DNA of 64,000 bases from Alistipes shahii WAL 8301 (GTDB lineage Bacteria > Bacteroidota > Bacteroidia > Bacteroidales > Rikenellaceae). The notes beneath the pieces were generated by a model. The model saw nothing but the letters and a program-made list of their open reading frames with translations, searched no databases and had not been told where the DNA came from. A program made the translations under genes and the position numbers. This document shows positions 1 to 8,957 of the stretch, piece after piece (the first letter of the stretch is position 1; each line of letters starts with the position of its first letter). The stretch is from assembly GCF_025145845.1 (NCBI RefSeq), contig NZ_CP102253.1, positions 124,001 through 188,000 on the forward strand, read 5' to 3'.

Positions 1-1541
1 ATGGAGGGGCCCCAAGGTGTATCCTCGATCATCCAAGCGCCATCGTCGGCAAAATACGTATATCCAACCTGAATGCTGCTAGCCCAAGTGCTTTCGAAAT
101 TATCCTGAAGAAGCGTCCGCAGACTTTCAAAAACCAGAATATTGCTCTGCTTGTTTCCTGCCTGACGCCAGAAGAAAATATCGGTGAAATAGTCATTTAT
201 AGTGTTCGGGCCCTGCGGATACCACGGAATATTGATACATCCGTATTTCGCAGGATCGAGGCCGGCAATAGGCTTGCGGGGATGATCCGTCGAGACATAT
301 TGCTGCCCCTGATGCCAGGGATCGACAATCTGAACATTTTTCTCATTGTCCAGATACCCAGACCATGCGTAATCGAGGTATTGCCCGACTTCGATGCCTC
401 CGGTCGCCCCGGTATCCCAGAAATACTCGGTGGGGGCTTCGTAATCGGTCAGCGTCACCAGTTTGTCATTGCCGAGCGCTTCCCGCATCGCTTTGATGAG
501 TTTCGGATAGGAGGTCGTGTTCATGGCGGGCATTCCCTCCTTGCCGTAGGCGGCATTGCGATCCCAGAAATTCACACCGTCGAGTGCGTATTCCGTGATA
601 ACGGTCTTCACCTGGGCTACGAAATCGACAATCTGGGCGTCGGTCAGATTGCAGAATCCGAGCCCTGTTCCGCCACCTTCCAGACAAATGCAGACCTTAC
701 GGCCTTTATCCTGCAAGGGCCTGATATATTTGTCGATATGGTCGAGGACATAGCGCATGTCGTTTCCGAGATTCAACAGGGCGCGTCCCGTCTCCGCATC
801 GTAATCCAATACCACCTTGTTCAAATTGACAATGTTACCGATCGTCCGCAAGCCGTCTTCCCGCTCGCTCCACGCATTTTCCCACGTATTGACATCGAGC
901 TTGGACATGAGGTATTCATCCACCAACAACGGCTGGTATTTTTCCGTGTCGAGATAGAATACGGCAAATACCTGGTCGGCATTGAGCTTGTACTCCCCGA
1001 GTTGTCGTGCGCGAATTGAAATGAGATAATTGATTGTCTGATGCTCCTCGGTTCCGGCCTCTTCAGCCACCGTCAGCGGCAGATAATATTCGCCCGGAGC
1101 CAGATTCTCGGCCATGAAGCGGATGCGTTTAAGTGCAGAACGCTGATTTTCTGCCGAGAGCGAAAGCGTTTTGCCGTCAGGAAAATCATAATTGCCTTCG
1201 GGCAGCAACGTTCGCTGCTCGTCGTTCGCCTCGTTCCACCCATCGAGCAGCGAACCGTCGATCCATGCGTCGAGGGATAATTCCGAAGCCGGCGCTTTTG
1301 AAAACTGGTAATAGAAGTTGGAAGTTACGAACCCGGATCCTTCCGTCATCCGAATACGAACCTTGTCGTCGGACATACTGCTGCTACGCAACCTTCCATA
1401 GATATTCTCCAACGGTTCCTTGTCGGGAAGTTTCCCGCCCTGCTGCTCTACGGTGTCGGCGTCGCAGGCCATAAGGCCTGCGAGTGCCGCCGTACAGAGA
1501 AGCGTCGCAATTCCCGTTTGCAAACTAAAAATCGTCTTCAT
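1..1541 (-). CDS. DUF1735 / GH18-like surface lipoprotein, catalytically degenerate (partial, runs off left edge)
   Basis: The reading frame starts at 1541 and stays open to the window edge, so the C-terminus is missing. It begins with a lipoprotein signal (LAGLMAC, Cys about residue 28). A BT_3987-type N-terminal domain (DUF1735) follows at about residues 35-170, then a GH18 fold. The GH18 active-site signature D-G-x-D-x-D-x-E is recognisable but reads DGVNFWDR at about residues 318-325, so the second and third Asp and the catalytic Glu are all replaced. By family knowledge such proteins act as surface glycan-binding proteins in N-glycan loci; binding instead of hydrolysis is my inference. 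It is the last visible gene of the susC-susD operon, 2 bp after the LamG lipoprotein gene. Confidence 0.85.
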   Translation of the reverse strand, partial: MKTIFSLQTGIATLLCTAALAGLMACDADTVEQQGGKLPDKEPLENIYGRLRSSSMSDDKVRIRMTEGSGFVTSNFYYQFSKAPASELSLDAWIDGSLLDGWNEANDEQRTLLPEGNYDFPDGKTLSLSAENQRSALKRIRFMAENLAPGEYYLPLTVAEEAGTEEHQTINYLISIRARQLGEYKLNADQVFAVFYLDTEKYQPLLVDEYLMSKLDVNTWENAWSEREDGLRTIGNIVNLNKVVLDYDAETGRALLNLGNDMRYVLDHIDKYIRPLQDKGRKVCICLEGGGTGLGFCNLTDAQIVDFVAQVKTVITEYALDGVNFWDRNAAYGKEGMPAMNTTSYPKLIKAMREALGNDKLVTLTDYEAPTEYFWDTGATGGIEVGQYLDYAWSGYLDNEKNVQIVDPWHQGQQYVSTDHPRKPIAGLDPAKYGCINIPWYPQGPNTINDYFTDIFFWRQAGNKQSNILVFESLRTLLQDNFESTWASSIQVGYTYFADDGAWMIEDTPWGPS

Positions 1542-1543
1542 AA

Positions 1544-2908
1544 TCACTCGTTGTTTTCGTTAAGTTTCGGAATCTCGATGCCCTGCGGCCAGATAATATC
1601 GTACTTGGCTACGCCGTCATTGCGGTACATCGAATAGTCCTTGACCGTATTGCCCGAGGCATCGTTGCACTTCCAATAGCCAAGAAGCGTCGGATCGTCC
1701 TGCGGGTTTTGAATGTCGTACATATTGTCCCAGATCTGTTCGGGCGTACGGGCCACCGACCAGACACGTGCTTCGGCGATCTTGCCGTTCAGAGGACGGT
1801 AATCGTCGTAGGAGCGGCCGAGGAAGAACTGGTAAGCCTCGCCCAGCTTGTTGTAACCCGTGTCGTCGGTCTCGTACTGCGGTTTTTCGTTGTCGGGAGC
1901 CGTATTCCACAGGTCGTAGAGCGCCCGCATGGCCAGATTGATCTGGTTCTTCTTGCTCTGCGCCGAGATGCCGACATCGGTCGCTTCGCTCTGAATCTGG
2001 CCATCGACATAGATGCGTGCGGTACGCGCCGCTTGGTCATATGTGCAGGCGACATGGTACCAGCGCCCCTTTTCGAGGTTCTTCGTCGCATCGCGTCCGG
2101 GAATCTTCCCGAAGGACGAGCCGGCACCCGATCCGTCGAACTGCAACTGCTGACGCTCGAAATTCGTGTCGCCGATACGCAGCAGCAGATACTGCTCGAC
2201 ACCCATGATGGACGAGATGTTGACGGGGCTGCCCGTAGCGTTGCTCGTCGCAAAATCGTCGAGGTAGATAAGGGCCTCGTAGGTCACGGCCGTCAGACCG
2301 TTCCAAGCCTTGCTGCTTTCCGAATACTTGTCGAGGGTCGGGAACTCGATCCAGTTGTCGGTGAGCTGCGCTGCGACGGTGATGGCCGAGGATCGTTTCA
2401 CGACATAATAGGCGACGTCGGAACCGTGAAGCACGTCCATCGAGGCATGGCCGATGCGCACGGGGACGAGATAGGTTTCGTCGATAGGAAGCGCTCCCGT
2501 CTGTTCCTCGCCTTGGCCCATCAGCTCCTTGAATTGCAGGGTCACGACATCCGAGGTTGTTTTTCCCGCGGCGATCGTGACACTCTCGGCCGACAGCTTA
2601 TAGTATTTGGCATCGAGCATCGGCCACTGCGTACCGTAGCGGGCGTTGTACGTCCCGACGAGCGACGGGTCGACCGTGAGCGTCACCGCCACATCCTGTC
2701 CCGCAGGATAGGTCAGCTCCGCCTGCAAGGCGCAGTCGTAAGTCGGTTTATTGTTGCCGAAGGTCGTAAGCTGCACCTCGTTCGTTTCCGCGACGTCGAG
2801 ATAAACGGCGTTTCCGAACTTGTGGTCGTCGGCCTCATAATTATCGCAGGCCGCGAAAAACACGAGCCCCGCGACGGCTGCAATCAGATATTTTCCGTAT
2901 TTTTTCAT
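1544..2908 (-). CDS. DUF1735 + LamG-like lectin lipoprotein (surface glycan-binding protein)
   Basis: A 454-residue exported lipoprotein with lipobox FFAAC (Cys about 24). A DUF1735 domain covers about residues 35-165 and a concanavalin-A-like LamG_3 jellyroll covers about 190-440 (YHVACTYD and GKIAEARVWS are typical strands of that fold). I chose the ATG at 2908, which directly precedes the signal peptide, over a GTG three codons upstream. It lies 8 bp downstream of the GH18-like gene and 2 bp upstream of the next one, so all five genes look like one transcript. The likely role is glycan capture at the cell surface for the SusC/SusD transporter. No catalytic domain is visible. It ends in TGA, showing that the chromosomal genes use this codon as a stop. 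Confidence 0.85.
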   Translation of the reverse strand: MKKYGKYLIAAVAGLVFFAACDNYEADDHKFGNAVYLDVAETNEVQLTTFGNNKPTYDCALQAELTYPAGQDVAVTLTVDPSLVGTYNARYGTQWPMLDAKYYKLSAESVTIAAGKTTSDVVTLQFKELMGQGEEQTGALPIDETYLVPVRIGHASMDVLHGSDVAYYVVKRSSAITVAAQLTDNWIEFPTLDKYSESSKAWNGLTAVTYEALIYLDDFATSNATGSPVNISSIMGVEQYLLLRIGDTNFERQQLQFDGSGAGSSFGKIPGRDATKNLEKGRWYHVACTYDQAARTARIYVDGQIQSEATDVGISAQSKKNQINLAMRALYDLWNTAPDNEKPQYETDDTGYNKLGEAYQFFLGRSYDDYRPLNGKIAEARVWSVARTPEQIWDNMYDIQNPQDDPTLLGYWKCNDASGNTVKDYSMYRNDGVAKYDIIWPQGIEIPKLNENNE

Positions 2909-2916
2909 GGCGTTCA

Positions 2917-3834
2917 CTATTTAGCGGGATTTAACGTCTGGATCGCCCCACGGATCGTCTGGTAGTTCATCTCCGCATGATAGTAATCTTCGGAAATGTT
3001 GTAAGCTGCCAGACCGCCCAGCGGGCCGAATTCGATGACGCGGCGCGACATCTCATCGACGGCCGCGAACTCCGTGCGATCCTCATCCAGCAGGGGTGCG
3101 CTGATCTCGGCCGCCAGCAGCAGCTTCTCCGGCGCGATACCGGCATACCCCGTGGCATTCAGCACCTGGAGCTTCACCTCCTGCACATTTTCGAGTTTCT
3201 CCGTATCGAGGGCGATAAAATCGACCTTGGGACGGTCGGCGGCAGCCAGCGACAGCGGGTTGCCCTCGAAGACGAGGAGCTGGCCCTCGGATTTCGCCGC
3301 AGCGAATTTCTCGACGATGCGGGCTGTGGCATCCGTCGCCAGCGGGTCGGTCGTAAACGAGTAGCCGTCCATGCCGTTGGCGGCGACGGCGGCGACAACC
3401 CGATCCAGATAGGCATCGAGCGCCTGCATATCGGCGAACTCTTCCGCGCGTGCGGCATAATCGACCTGATAAAGTACTTTCGTCCCCTTCTCGCGCATGA
3501 CGTCCATATCCTCGGCGTCGAACTTCGAGAAGTTATCGGCGTTGGTCAGCGTCACGATGTCCAGCGAATCCGGGAGGCAGCGCATGAAATCCTGCTCACT
3601 CGATGCTTTCTCGGGCGAGTTGTGCAGACGGGCATAAACAATGAAATGTTCTGACTGTTTATAGGCCCTCAGCGCCGCGGTGTATTCGGCCCATAGTGCC
3701 GGATCCTGCTCCCAGGGCTTTTCCACCTTGCTGTCCACCGTTTCCATCTCCGTCCAGTCGTTGCAGGCCGCAAACGTTGCGACGGCAGCGCAAAAAGCGA
3801 GGAAACGTATCATTCGGTTTGGTTTCATATTCAT
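2917..3834 (-). CDS. GH18-like lipoprotein lacking the catalytic motif (BT1044/BT3985-type)
   Basis: A 305-residue lipoprotein (lipobox TFAAC, Cys about 24) of the Bacteroidales family annotated as putative GH18 (PF16141-like). Its core is a degenerate TIM barrel: the position of the GH18 signature reads MDGYSFTTDP at about residue 155, with no D-x-D-x-E, so chitinase or endoglycosidase activity is unlikely. The gene sits 5 bp after susD and 8 bp before the LamG lipoprotein. In known N-glycan loci this slot holds a surface glycan-binding protein or an endo-beta-N-acetylglucosaminidase; the missing acid favours the former. Confidence 0.8.
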   Translation of the reverse strand: MNMKPNRMIRFLAFCAAVATFAACNDWTEMETVDSKVEKPWEQDPALWAEYTAALRAYKQSEHFIVYARLHNSPEKASSEQDFMRCLPDSLDIVTLTNADNFSKFDAEDMDVMREKGTKVLYQVDYAARAEEFADMQALDAYLDRVVAAVAANGMDGYSFTTDPLATDATARIVEKFAAAKSEGQLLVFEGNPLSLAAADRPKVDFIALDTEKLENVQEVKLQVLNATGYAGIAPEKLLLAAEISAPLLDEDRTEFAAVDEMSRRVIEFGPLGGLAAYNISEDYYHAEMNYQTIRGAIQTLNPAK

Positions 3835-3839
3835 AGCGA

Positions 3840-5432
3840 TTACTTGTTATACGGTTTGCAATCCCACCATACGCGGGTTCCCATGACGTCGCCCGAACGG
3901 TCGCCGTTCTGTTGCTCTGCACCGAGCGTTTGAATGGCCGCCTGAAGGTTGGCGTTGTTCTGCTGGTACTCCTCGACAGGGTAAGGCAGACGGCGTGCGC
4001 CCTGTTCCACATTGACGGAACCTCCCGATTTGTCGGTAGGTACAGGCAGCAGTTTCGGATACCCCGTACGGCGGTGTTCCGACCATGCTTCGACTCCCAA
4101 CGGGAAGATAGCGATCCATTTCTGCACGATGATGCGTTCGAGGTTGCGCTCCTGAACGGCCTCCGTATCGCTGCCGTCCGTCGCCGTTTCCCACGGAACG
4201 GTGATTTCGCTCCGGGCAGATGCGCTGTAGTTGCCCAGCGGATCGGTATAGGGTGCAGGCTTCTTCGTGGCGTCGACCAAATAGGCGTCGGCCCCCGATG
4301 CTCCCCGCTCCTCGAACGAAAGTCGGACAGCCTGCTCATAGAGCGTCTTCGCCGTCTCGGCCGATCCCCAGCGCAGTTCGTACTCTGCATGCAGGAAGGT
4401 CGCTTCCGCGGCATTGAACCATAAATAGGGCGTATCGCTCGCAACGATCATATTCGAATACTTCGACATGGCCTGCGACTTGCTCGTCACATCGATGCCG
4501 ATACGGATACCCACATAGTCGCCGACATCGTTCGCAAGGAACATCTTCTCCATACGCGGGTCTTTGTAGCCGTTCATGTAGCAGAGGATGTCGGCTCCGA
4601 CACGGTGGTCGCCCCAGTCGTTGTAGATGAGCGTCGTGCGGTTCTCCGCGGCGTGCATCGCCGCATTGTCGGCATTAGCCTCGATAACACCCCCGGCAAT
4701 AGCCTCGGCGGCCTTCGCACGGGCGACGTCGGACTTCACATACGACAAACGCATGGCCATGCGCAACTTGAGCGAATTGGCATATTTGAGCCACTGCGCG
4801 ATATTGCCGTAGTAGACGCCGTCGTAGCGGCTCCACGCTTCGGCCGGGAGCGTCGTGTTGCGGCCCAGTATCTCGATAGCCTCGTCCAGCTCCTCGAACA
4901 TCTTCGTATAGACCGCCTCCTGCGAATCGTACTCCACATAGACCGACTCGTTGCTCTCCAGCTTCGAATAGGGAATCGGACCGTAGGAGTCCGTCACACG
5001 GTGCATGATGGCCACTCGCAACAGGCGGGCGAAAGCGATGGCCACTTCGTCTTCCGTGCCGTTGACGATGCCCTTATAGGGGGTATAGGTCTCGGTGATG
5101 ACGTTGGCGAAAGGCCATTTGCGCCAGTCGGCAGACGGATTATACGTCTCGAACTTGGTCTGCCACGTATCGACCGTAGCACCGATGTAACCGCCGAACG
5201 GCCCGCCCGAAAGCGATTCGTTGAACTGATACATATGCTCCTGCACCGGAATCACAAGACTTTGAAGAGCTTTGAACTTCGTTCCGGTCTTATAATTCAG
5301 GGCATCCATCTGGTCGTCCGTAACCTGATTGGGATTGCGGTTGATGTCTTCGAAATCGCCGGTGCAGGCTGCCAATCCGAACAGCGCCAGTGAAAGCAGC
5401 ACCGACTGCCATCTGTTATTCATCTTTTTCAT
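3840..5432 (-). CDS. susD: SusD-like glycan-binding outer-membrane lipoprotein
   Basis: 530 residues with a lipoprotein signal (GLAACTGDFEDINRNPN; the Cys is followed by the usual FEDINRNPN start of the SusD/RagB family, SusD-like_2 subtype). TPR-like helices fill most of the chain and the C-terminus ends in VWWD near the stop, as is common in the subtype. SusD proteins form a lid on the SusC barrel and deliver oligosaccharide. It lies 12 bp downstream of susC and 5 bp upstream of the GH18-like lipoprotein gene, so it is cotranscribed with them. Substrate cannot be read from SusD alone; the operon partners suggest a host N-glycan or a chitin-like glycan. Confidence 0.93.
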   Translation of the reverse strand: MKKMNNRWQSVLLSLALFGLAACTGDFEDINRNPNQVTDDQMDALNYKTGTKFKALQSLVIPVQEHMYQFNESLSGGPFGGYIGATVDTWQTKFETYNPSADWRKWPFANVITETYTPYKGIVNGTEDEVAIAFARLLRVAIMHRVTDSYGPIPYSKLESNESVYVEYDSQEAVYTKMFEELDEAIEILGRNTTLPAEAWSRYDGVYYGNIAQWLKYANSLKLRMAMRLSYVKSDVARAKAAEAIAGGVIEANADNAAMHAAENRTTLIYNDWGDHRVGADILCYMNGYKDPRMEKMFLANDVGDYVGIRIGIDVTSKSQAMSKYSNMIVASDTPYLWFNAAEATFLHAEYELRWGSAETAKTLYEQAVRLSFEERGASGADAYLVDATKKPAPYTDPLGNYSASARSEITVPWETATDGSDTEAVQERNLERIIVQKWIAIFPLGVEAWSEHRRTGYPKLLPVPTDKSGGSVNVEQGARRLPYPVEEYQQNNANLQAAIQTLGAEQQNGDRSGDVMGTRVWWDCKPYNK

Positions 5433-5444
5433 GGTTGCTGCGCT

Positions 5445-8400
5445 TTAGAATTGGAATTTGACATTGAAACCGAGGTTGCGCATCGAGGGCATCATGAAGT
5501 AGTCGATACCCTGATAGTTCAGCCCCGTCGAAGCGACGGCTTCGGGGTCGAACGGCGCTTTGCAGTAAATCATCCACAGATTGCGCCCTACGAACGACAC
5601 GGTAAGCCCCAGCTTATTGCGGAACCACTTGCGCGGGAAAGTGTAACCCAGCGACAACTCCTGCAAGCGGACATTCGTCGCCGAATAGAGATAATACTGC
5701 GGCAAACCCGACTGCGAGCCGATCGCCTGATACCATTTCTGGGCATCGACCATCTCACGGCCGTTGATCAAAACACCGCCCGCATCGCGCGCCGCGGCCG
5801 AAGCCTCCGAGACGCCGTACAGGTCGAGGTTGGCCTGCGTCGCCGAATAGCAGACACCGCCCAGACGGGCCGTAAACAGCACGCCGAGGTTAATACCCTT
5901 ATAGCTGAAGTCATTGCGCCATGCGAGGTTGTGGTTCGGGAAAACCGATCCGAGATAGATGTCCTCGCCTTCGTCGGTCATCAGCAGGTTGCCGTTCTTG
6001 TCCACCTCGACATAACCGTTGTCGTTGAAGCGAAGGTTGGACGTCGTGTAAAGGTCGCCCAGCGTACCGCCTTCCTTGAGGATGTACTTCGCCTTACCCA
6101 GCCCCTTGATGTCCAACTTGGTAAGATTCAACGCTTCGCCCGTAACCGGGTTCACGGCATTGGCTGCCAGTTCGATGATCTCGTTCTTGTTCCATGAGTA
6201 GGTGAAGTTCGTCGTCCAGCGGAAATTCCGCCACTGATTGTCATACCCGAGCGACAGCTCGACACCTGTATTGCGAACGTGTCCGGTTTGCAGGTAGATG
6301 GTCGTATAGGACGACGAGGGCGGAAGTGACGGGTCGAAGGTCTGGTTTTTCGTGTCGGCCTGATACCACGAAGCCGAAAGGTTGATATGCTGCCACAGAC
6401 GGGCATCCAGACCGACCTCATAGGTAATGGTACGCTCCGGCTTCAGGTCGCCGATCGGATAGTGCGTCTTGTCCTTCCACACTTTGTTCGTAGCGTCGTA
6501 TTCGTAGGTCGGAACCGTCAGGTGACGCGGGAAAGGCATACCTACCGAGGCGATCGAACCGCGGATCTTCAGATAGCTGAACGTCTTGCCCAGATCCCAT
6601 GTCGAAGAAGGCACCCAAGACAGGCCTACTGACGGATAGAAGAACGACGACTCGGGCGAATTGGCCAGTTGCGAAGCCCAGTCGTTACGCCCCGTCACCG
6701 TGAGGTAAAGCATCTGTTTCCAACCTACTTCGACCGAGGCGAAAATCGACTGCGTCTGGTCGTGCCAGCCGACCTTTTCGGCACGTTTTTTCGTGTCATC
6801 CAGATCGAAAACATTGAATATGTTGGGAAGTCCGTTCTCCTGAATCGGCCCACGGTATGACAACTCATCGGTCTTGATATTGTTGATCGAGGCGCCGATA
6901 TTCGCGTTCAGAGACCAATCCTCGCCGAAAGTCTTGTTAATGTTTACCATCAGATCGGCGTAGGTCTGCGTGTCGTAAGCACGGGCTTCGGTATAGTGGC
7001 CGTTTTTGCCGCCTTCCGTAATCGTGGTGTTCGACGAGGCATAGAGTTTTTGCGTGTAGAGCGAATTCGAATTATCAATGCGGACACGTCCGGCAACATT
7101 AAGCCACGGAAGAATGTCGTAGCTGGCCGAGAACGACAGCATATAACGCTTCTTGTCCGTATTGCGCAGGTTGCGGTAGTTGATCCAGTAGGGATTCTGC
7201 ATGCGCAAATCACCGCCTTCCATATCCGCACTCCAGAATTGCTCCATGAGTTTCGTCCCTTCGTTGTAACGCTCGAAGCGACGGTAAAGGTCGAAATTCT
7301 CACCCCGCGGGAACAGGTAGGCCGGAACCAGCGGGTTCGAATAGACTCCCTGATTGGTCATGTTCTGGTCTTTCTGATAGATGTAGCTGGCGCTCGCATC
7401 GAGCTTGAGCCGGTCTTTCAGAAAGTACGAAGTATTGCGGAACGTGAAGTTGTAACGGTCGTATTCGTTATTGGGGATAATGCCGTCCGAATTGACCGAA
7501 GCAGCCGAAAAATAGGTCTGGTTCTTGTCCGTACCGCCAGAAACCGTAACAGCATTCGTATAAACGTGTCCCGTCTCGAAATAATCGTCCGGAGTATAAC
7601 CGTAACGGGCTTCAGGGCGTAATTTCTCGCCCCAACTGTAAATGCTCGAGCCGCTGCGCTGGCCGTTCAAACCCGTACCGTAGCGATTCTGAAATTCCGG
7701 CTGGATGAAAGGTGCGAGAAATTCGATATTACTCGAAAACGTAGCTTTCAGAGTCCCGGCTTGGCCTTTTTTCGTCGTAATCATCACAGCGCCGTTCGCG
7801 GCTTCCGAACCGTAGAGCGCGGCCGCGGCAGCACCCGTCAGCACCGACATCGACTCAATATCCTCGGGGTTGAGGTCTGCGATGGATTCCGTAGCACCGC
7901 GCGAATCGAACTCCGTACCGCCACCACCACCGAAGTTGTACATCGGAATGCCGTCGATAACGTAAAGGGCGTTCGAAGACTGCGAAATGGACTTGTTGCC
8001 GCGCAGTACGACCTTCGAGGCACCGCCGACACCTGACGATGAGGCGTTGATCGTGACACCGGCCACTTTACCCGTCAACGAGTTGATGAAGTTGGCATCC
8101 TTGACGGTTGTGATGTCTTCGGCCTTGATCTGCTGAACATTGTAGGCTACGGCCTTTTCCGAACGCTTAATACCAAGAGCAGTGACCACGACCTGCTCGA
8201 TCTCGGACGCAGCCTCTTCGAGCGTGATTTCGAAAGAAGTCCGGCTGCCCACGACAATAGACACAGGAGTATAACCAATAAAACTGATTTCCAGCTGTCT
8301 GTCTGCTGCGGGGGGGGGTACCTGAAGCGCAAACGCACCATCGGCGTCGGAGCTGACGCCTATTGTAGTTCCTTGAACAAGGATACTGGCTCCGACGATC

Positions 8401-8780
8401 GGATTACCTTTTGCATCCCTGATTTTTCCGGTCACGGAAACCGGATTCCCCGCATCGTTCTTTTTGGTCAGGATAATGTAGGATTCATCGATCCGGTAAG
8501 CGATTTCCGTGCCGGCGAACAGTTGTGCCAACACATCCTGGATCGTTTTTTGGACAGCGTTGATACTGACCTTGTTTTTGGTATCGACGCCTTTGTTGAT
8601 AAACAAGTAACGGGTTTGATTTTCAATCTCTTTTATAACCTGCGAAATAGGGACGTTTTCCATCTTAATGGAAATTCGGGCATTCTGTGCAGATGCAGCG
8701 AATACGTTCCCAAGCAAAGAGATTGTGAGTACGAACCCAAACAGTCTTCGAAACTTGTTGAAGAATACTGTTTTATTCAT
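5445..8780 (-). CDS. susC: SusC-like TonB-dependent transporter with N-terminal STN domain
   Basis: 1111 residues: signal peptide, STN (secretin/TonB short N-terminal) domain at about 33-105, carboxypeptidase-regulatory-like domain at about 115-195, then TonB-dependent plug (VVVTALGIKRSEKA start, ALYVIDGIPM, ITTKKG) and a 22-strand barrel ending in FNVKFQF. It would import an oligosaccharide across the outer membrane with SusD, powered by TonB. An STN domain marks transporters that signal to a FecR anti-sigma factor, which is encoded just upstream. A C9 tract lies in the coding strand near codon 155. A likely antisense RNA promoter overlaps its start codon, suggesting post-transcriptional repression. 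Confidence 0.95.
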   Translation of the reverse strand: MNKTVFFNKFRRLFGFVLTISLLGNVFAASAQNARISIKMENVPISQVIKEIENQTRYLFINKGVDTKNKVSINAVQKTIQDVLAQLFAGTEIAYRIDESYIILTKKNDAGNPVSVTGKIRDAKGNPIVGASILVQGTTIGVSSDADGAFALQVPPPAADRQLEISFIGYTPVSIVVGSRTSFEITLEEAASEIEQVVVTALGIKRSEKAVAYNVQQIKAEDITTVKDANFINSLTGKVAGVTINASSSGVGGASKVVLRGNKSISQSSNALYVIDGIPMYNFGGGGGTEFDSRGATESIADLNPEDIESMSVLTGAAAAALYGSEAANGAVMITTKKGQAGTLKATFSSNIEFLAPFIQPEFQNRYGTGLNGQRSGSSIYSWGEKLRPEARYGYTPDDYFETGHVYTNAVTVSGGTDKNQTYFSAASVNSDGIIPNNEYDRYNFTFRNTSYFLKDRLKLDASASYIYQKDQNMTNQGVYSNPLVPAYLFPRGENFDLYRRFERYNEGTKLMEQFWSADMEGGDLRMQNPYWINYRNLRNTDKKRYMLSFSASYDILPWLNVAGRVRIDNSNSLYTQKLYASSNTTITEGGKNGHYTEARAYDTQTYADLMVNINKTFGEDWSLNANIGASINNIKTDELSYRGPIQENGLPNIFNVFDLDDTKKRAEKVGWHDQTQSIFASVEVGWKQMLYLTVTGRNDWASQLANSPESSFFYPSVGLSWVPSSTWDLGKTFSYLKIRGSIASVGMPFPRHLTVPTYEYDATNKVWKDKTHYPIGDLKPERTITYEVGLDARLWQHINLSASWYQADTKNQTFDPSLPPSSSYTTIYLQTGHVRNTGVELSLGYDNQWRNFRWTTNFTYSWNKNEIIELAANAVNPVTGEALNLTKLDIKGLGKAKYILKEGGTLGDLYTTSNLRFNDNGYVEVDKNGNLLMTDEGEDIYLGSVFPNHNLAWRNDFSYKGINLGVLFTARLGGVCYSATQANLDLYGVSEASAAARDAGGVLINGREMVDAQKWYQAIGSQSGLPQYYLYSATNVRLQELSLGYTFPRKWFRNKLGLTVSFVGRNLWMIYCKAPFDPEAVASTGLNYQGIDYFMMPSMRNLGFNVKFQF
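8310..8318. repeat. Nine-base G/C homopolymer inside susC
   Basis: A run of nine G on the plus strand (C9 in the susC coding strand, encoding Pro-Pro-Pro at about codons 155-157, between the carboxypeptidase-like domain and the plug). The frame is open at nine bases. One-base slippage would truncate SusC early, so it is a possible slipped-strand site. Confidence 0.8.
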
Positions 8781-8787
8781 ATCTTTG
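8757..8787 (+). promoter_or_regulatory. Promoter of the antisense RNA to susC
   Basis: GTTG (8757-8760), a 19-base spacer, then TATCTTTG (8780-8787). This matches the Bacteroidetes primary promoter TTTG-N19-21-TAnnTTTG with one mismatch in the -33 box. The -7 box overlaps the susC start codon and points away from susC. Transcription should begin near 8794. Confidence 0.6.
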
Positions 8788-8793
8788 CGAAGT

Positions 8794-8880
8794 TTTAGAT
8801 AATAGGTTAATTAGTGTCTCAAAAAAGCTCGATTCAATCTATTATCCGGCCTGCGGATCTCTACCTCCGCAGGCTTTTTC
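8794..8880 (+). ncRNA. Candidate cis-antisense small RNA to the susC leader (DonS-like)
   Basis: Between a plus-strand promoter (8757-8787) and a plus-strand intrinsic terminator (8849-8879) there is room for an RNA of about 87 nt, complementary to the 5' leader of susC. No open frame is present. In Bacteroides fragilis, DonS and related small RNAs occupy exactly this place in sigma/anti-sigma-controlled PULs and repress the susC gene (established knowledge). The assignment here rests on position, promoter match and terminator, not on sequence homology. Confidence 0.55.
8849..8879 (+). terminator. Intrinsic terminator of the antisense RNA
   Basis: Stem GCCTGCGG / CCGCAGGC (8849-8856 with 8867-8874) followed by a T run on the plus strand only. 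On the minus strand the same stem lies in the susC leader with no T run directly after it, so it should not stop susC transcription. Confidence 0.75.
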
Positions 8881-8957
8881 ATTGAACAAGCTATGAACGA
8901 TGTTGGTTACGTTTTCATAGGCAATCATTTTAGGCGTTAAACAATCAGGCTTTCACA

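Noticed and set aside
282..1019. Long plus-strand open frame
   Set aside because: It is antisense to the GH18-like lipoprotein gene, whose frame has a lipoprotein signal and recognisable domains; the plus frame has none.
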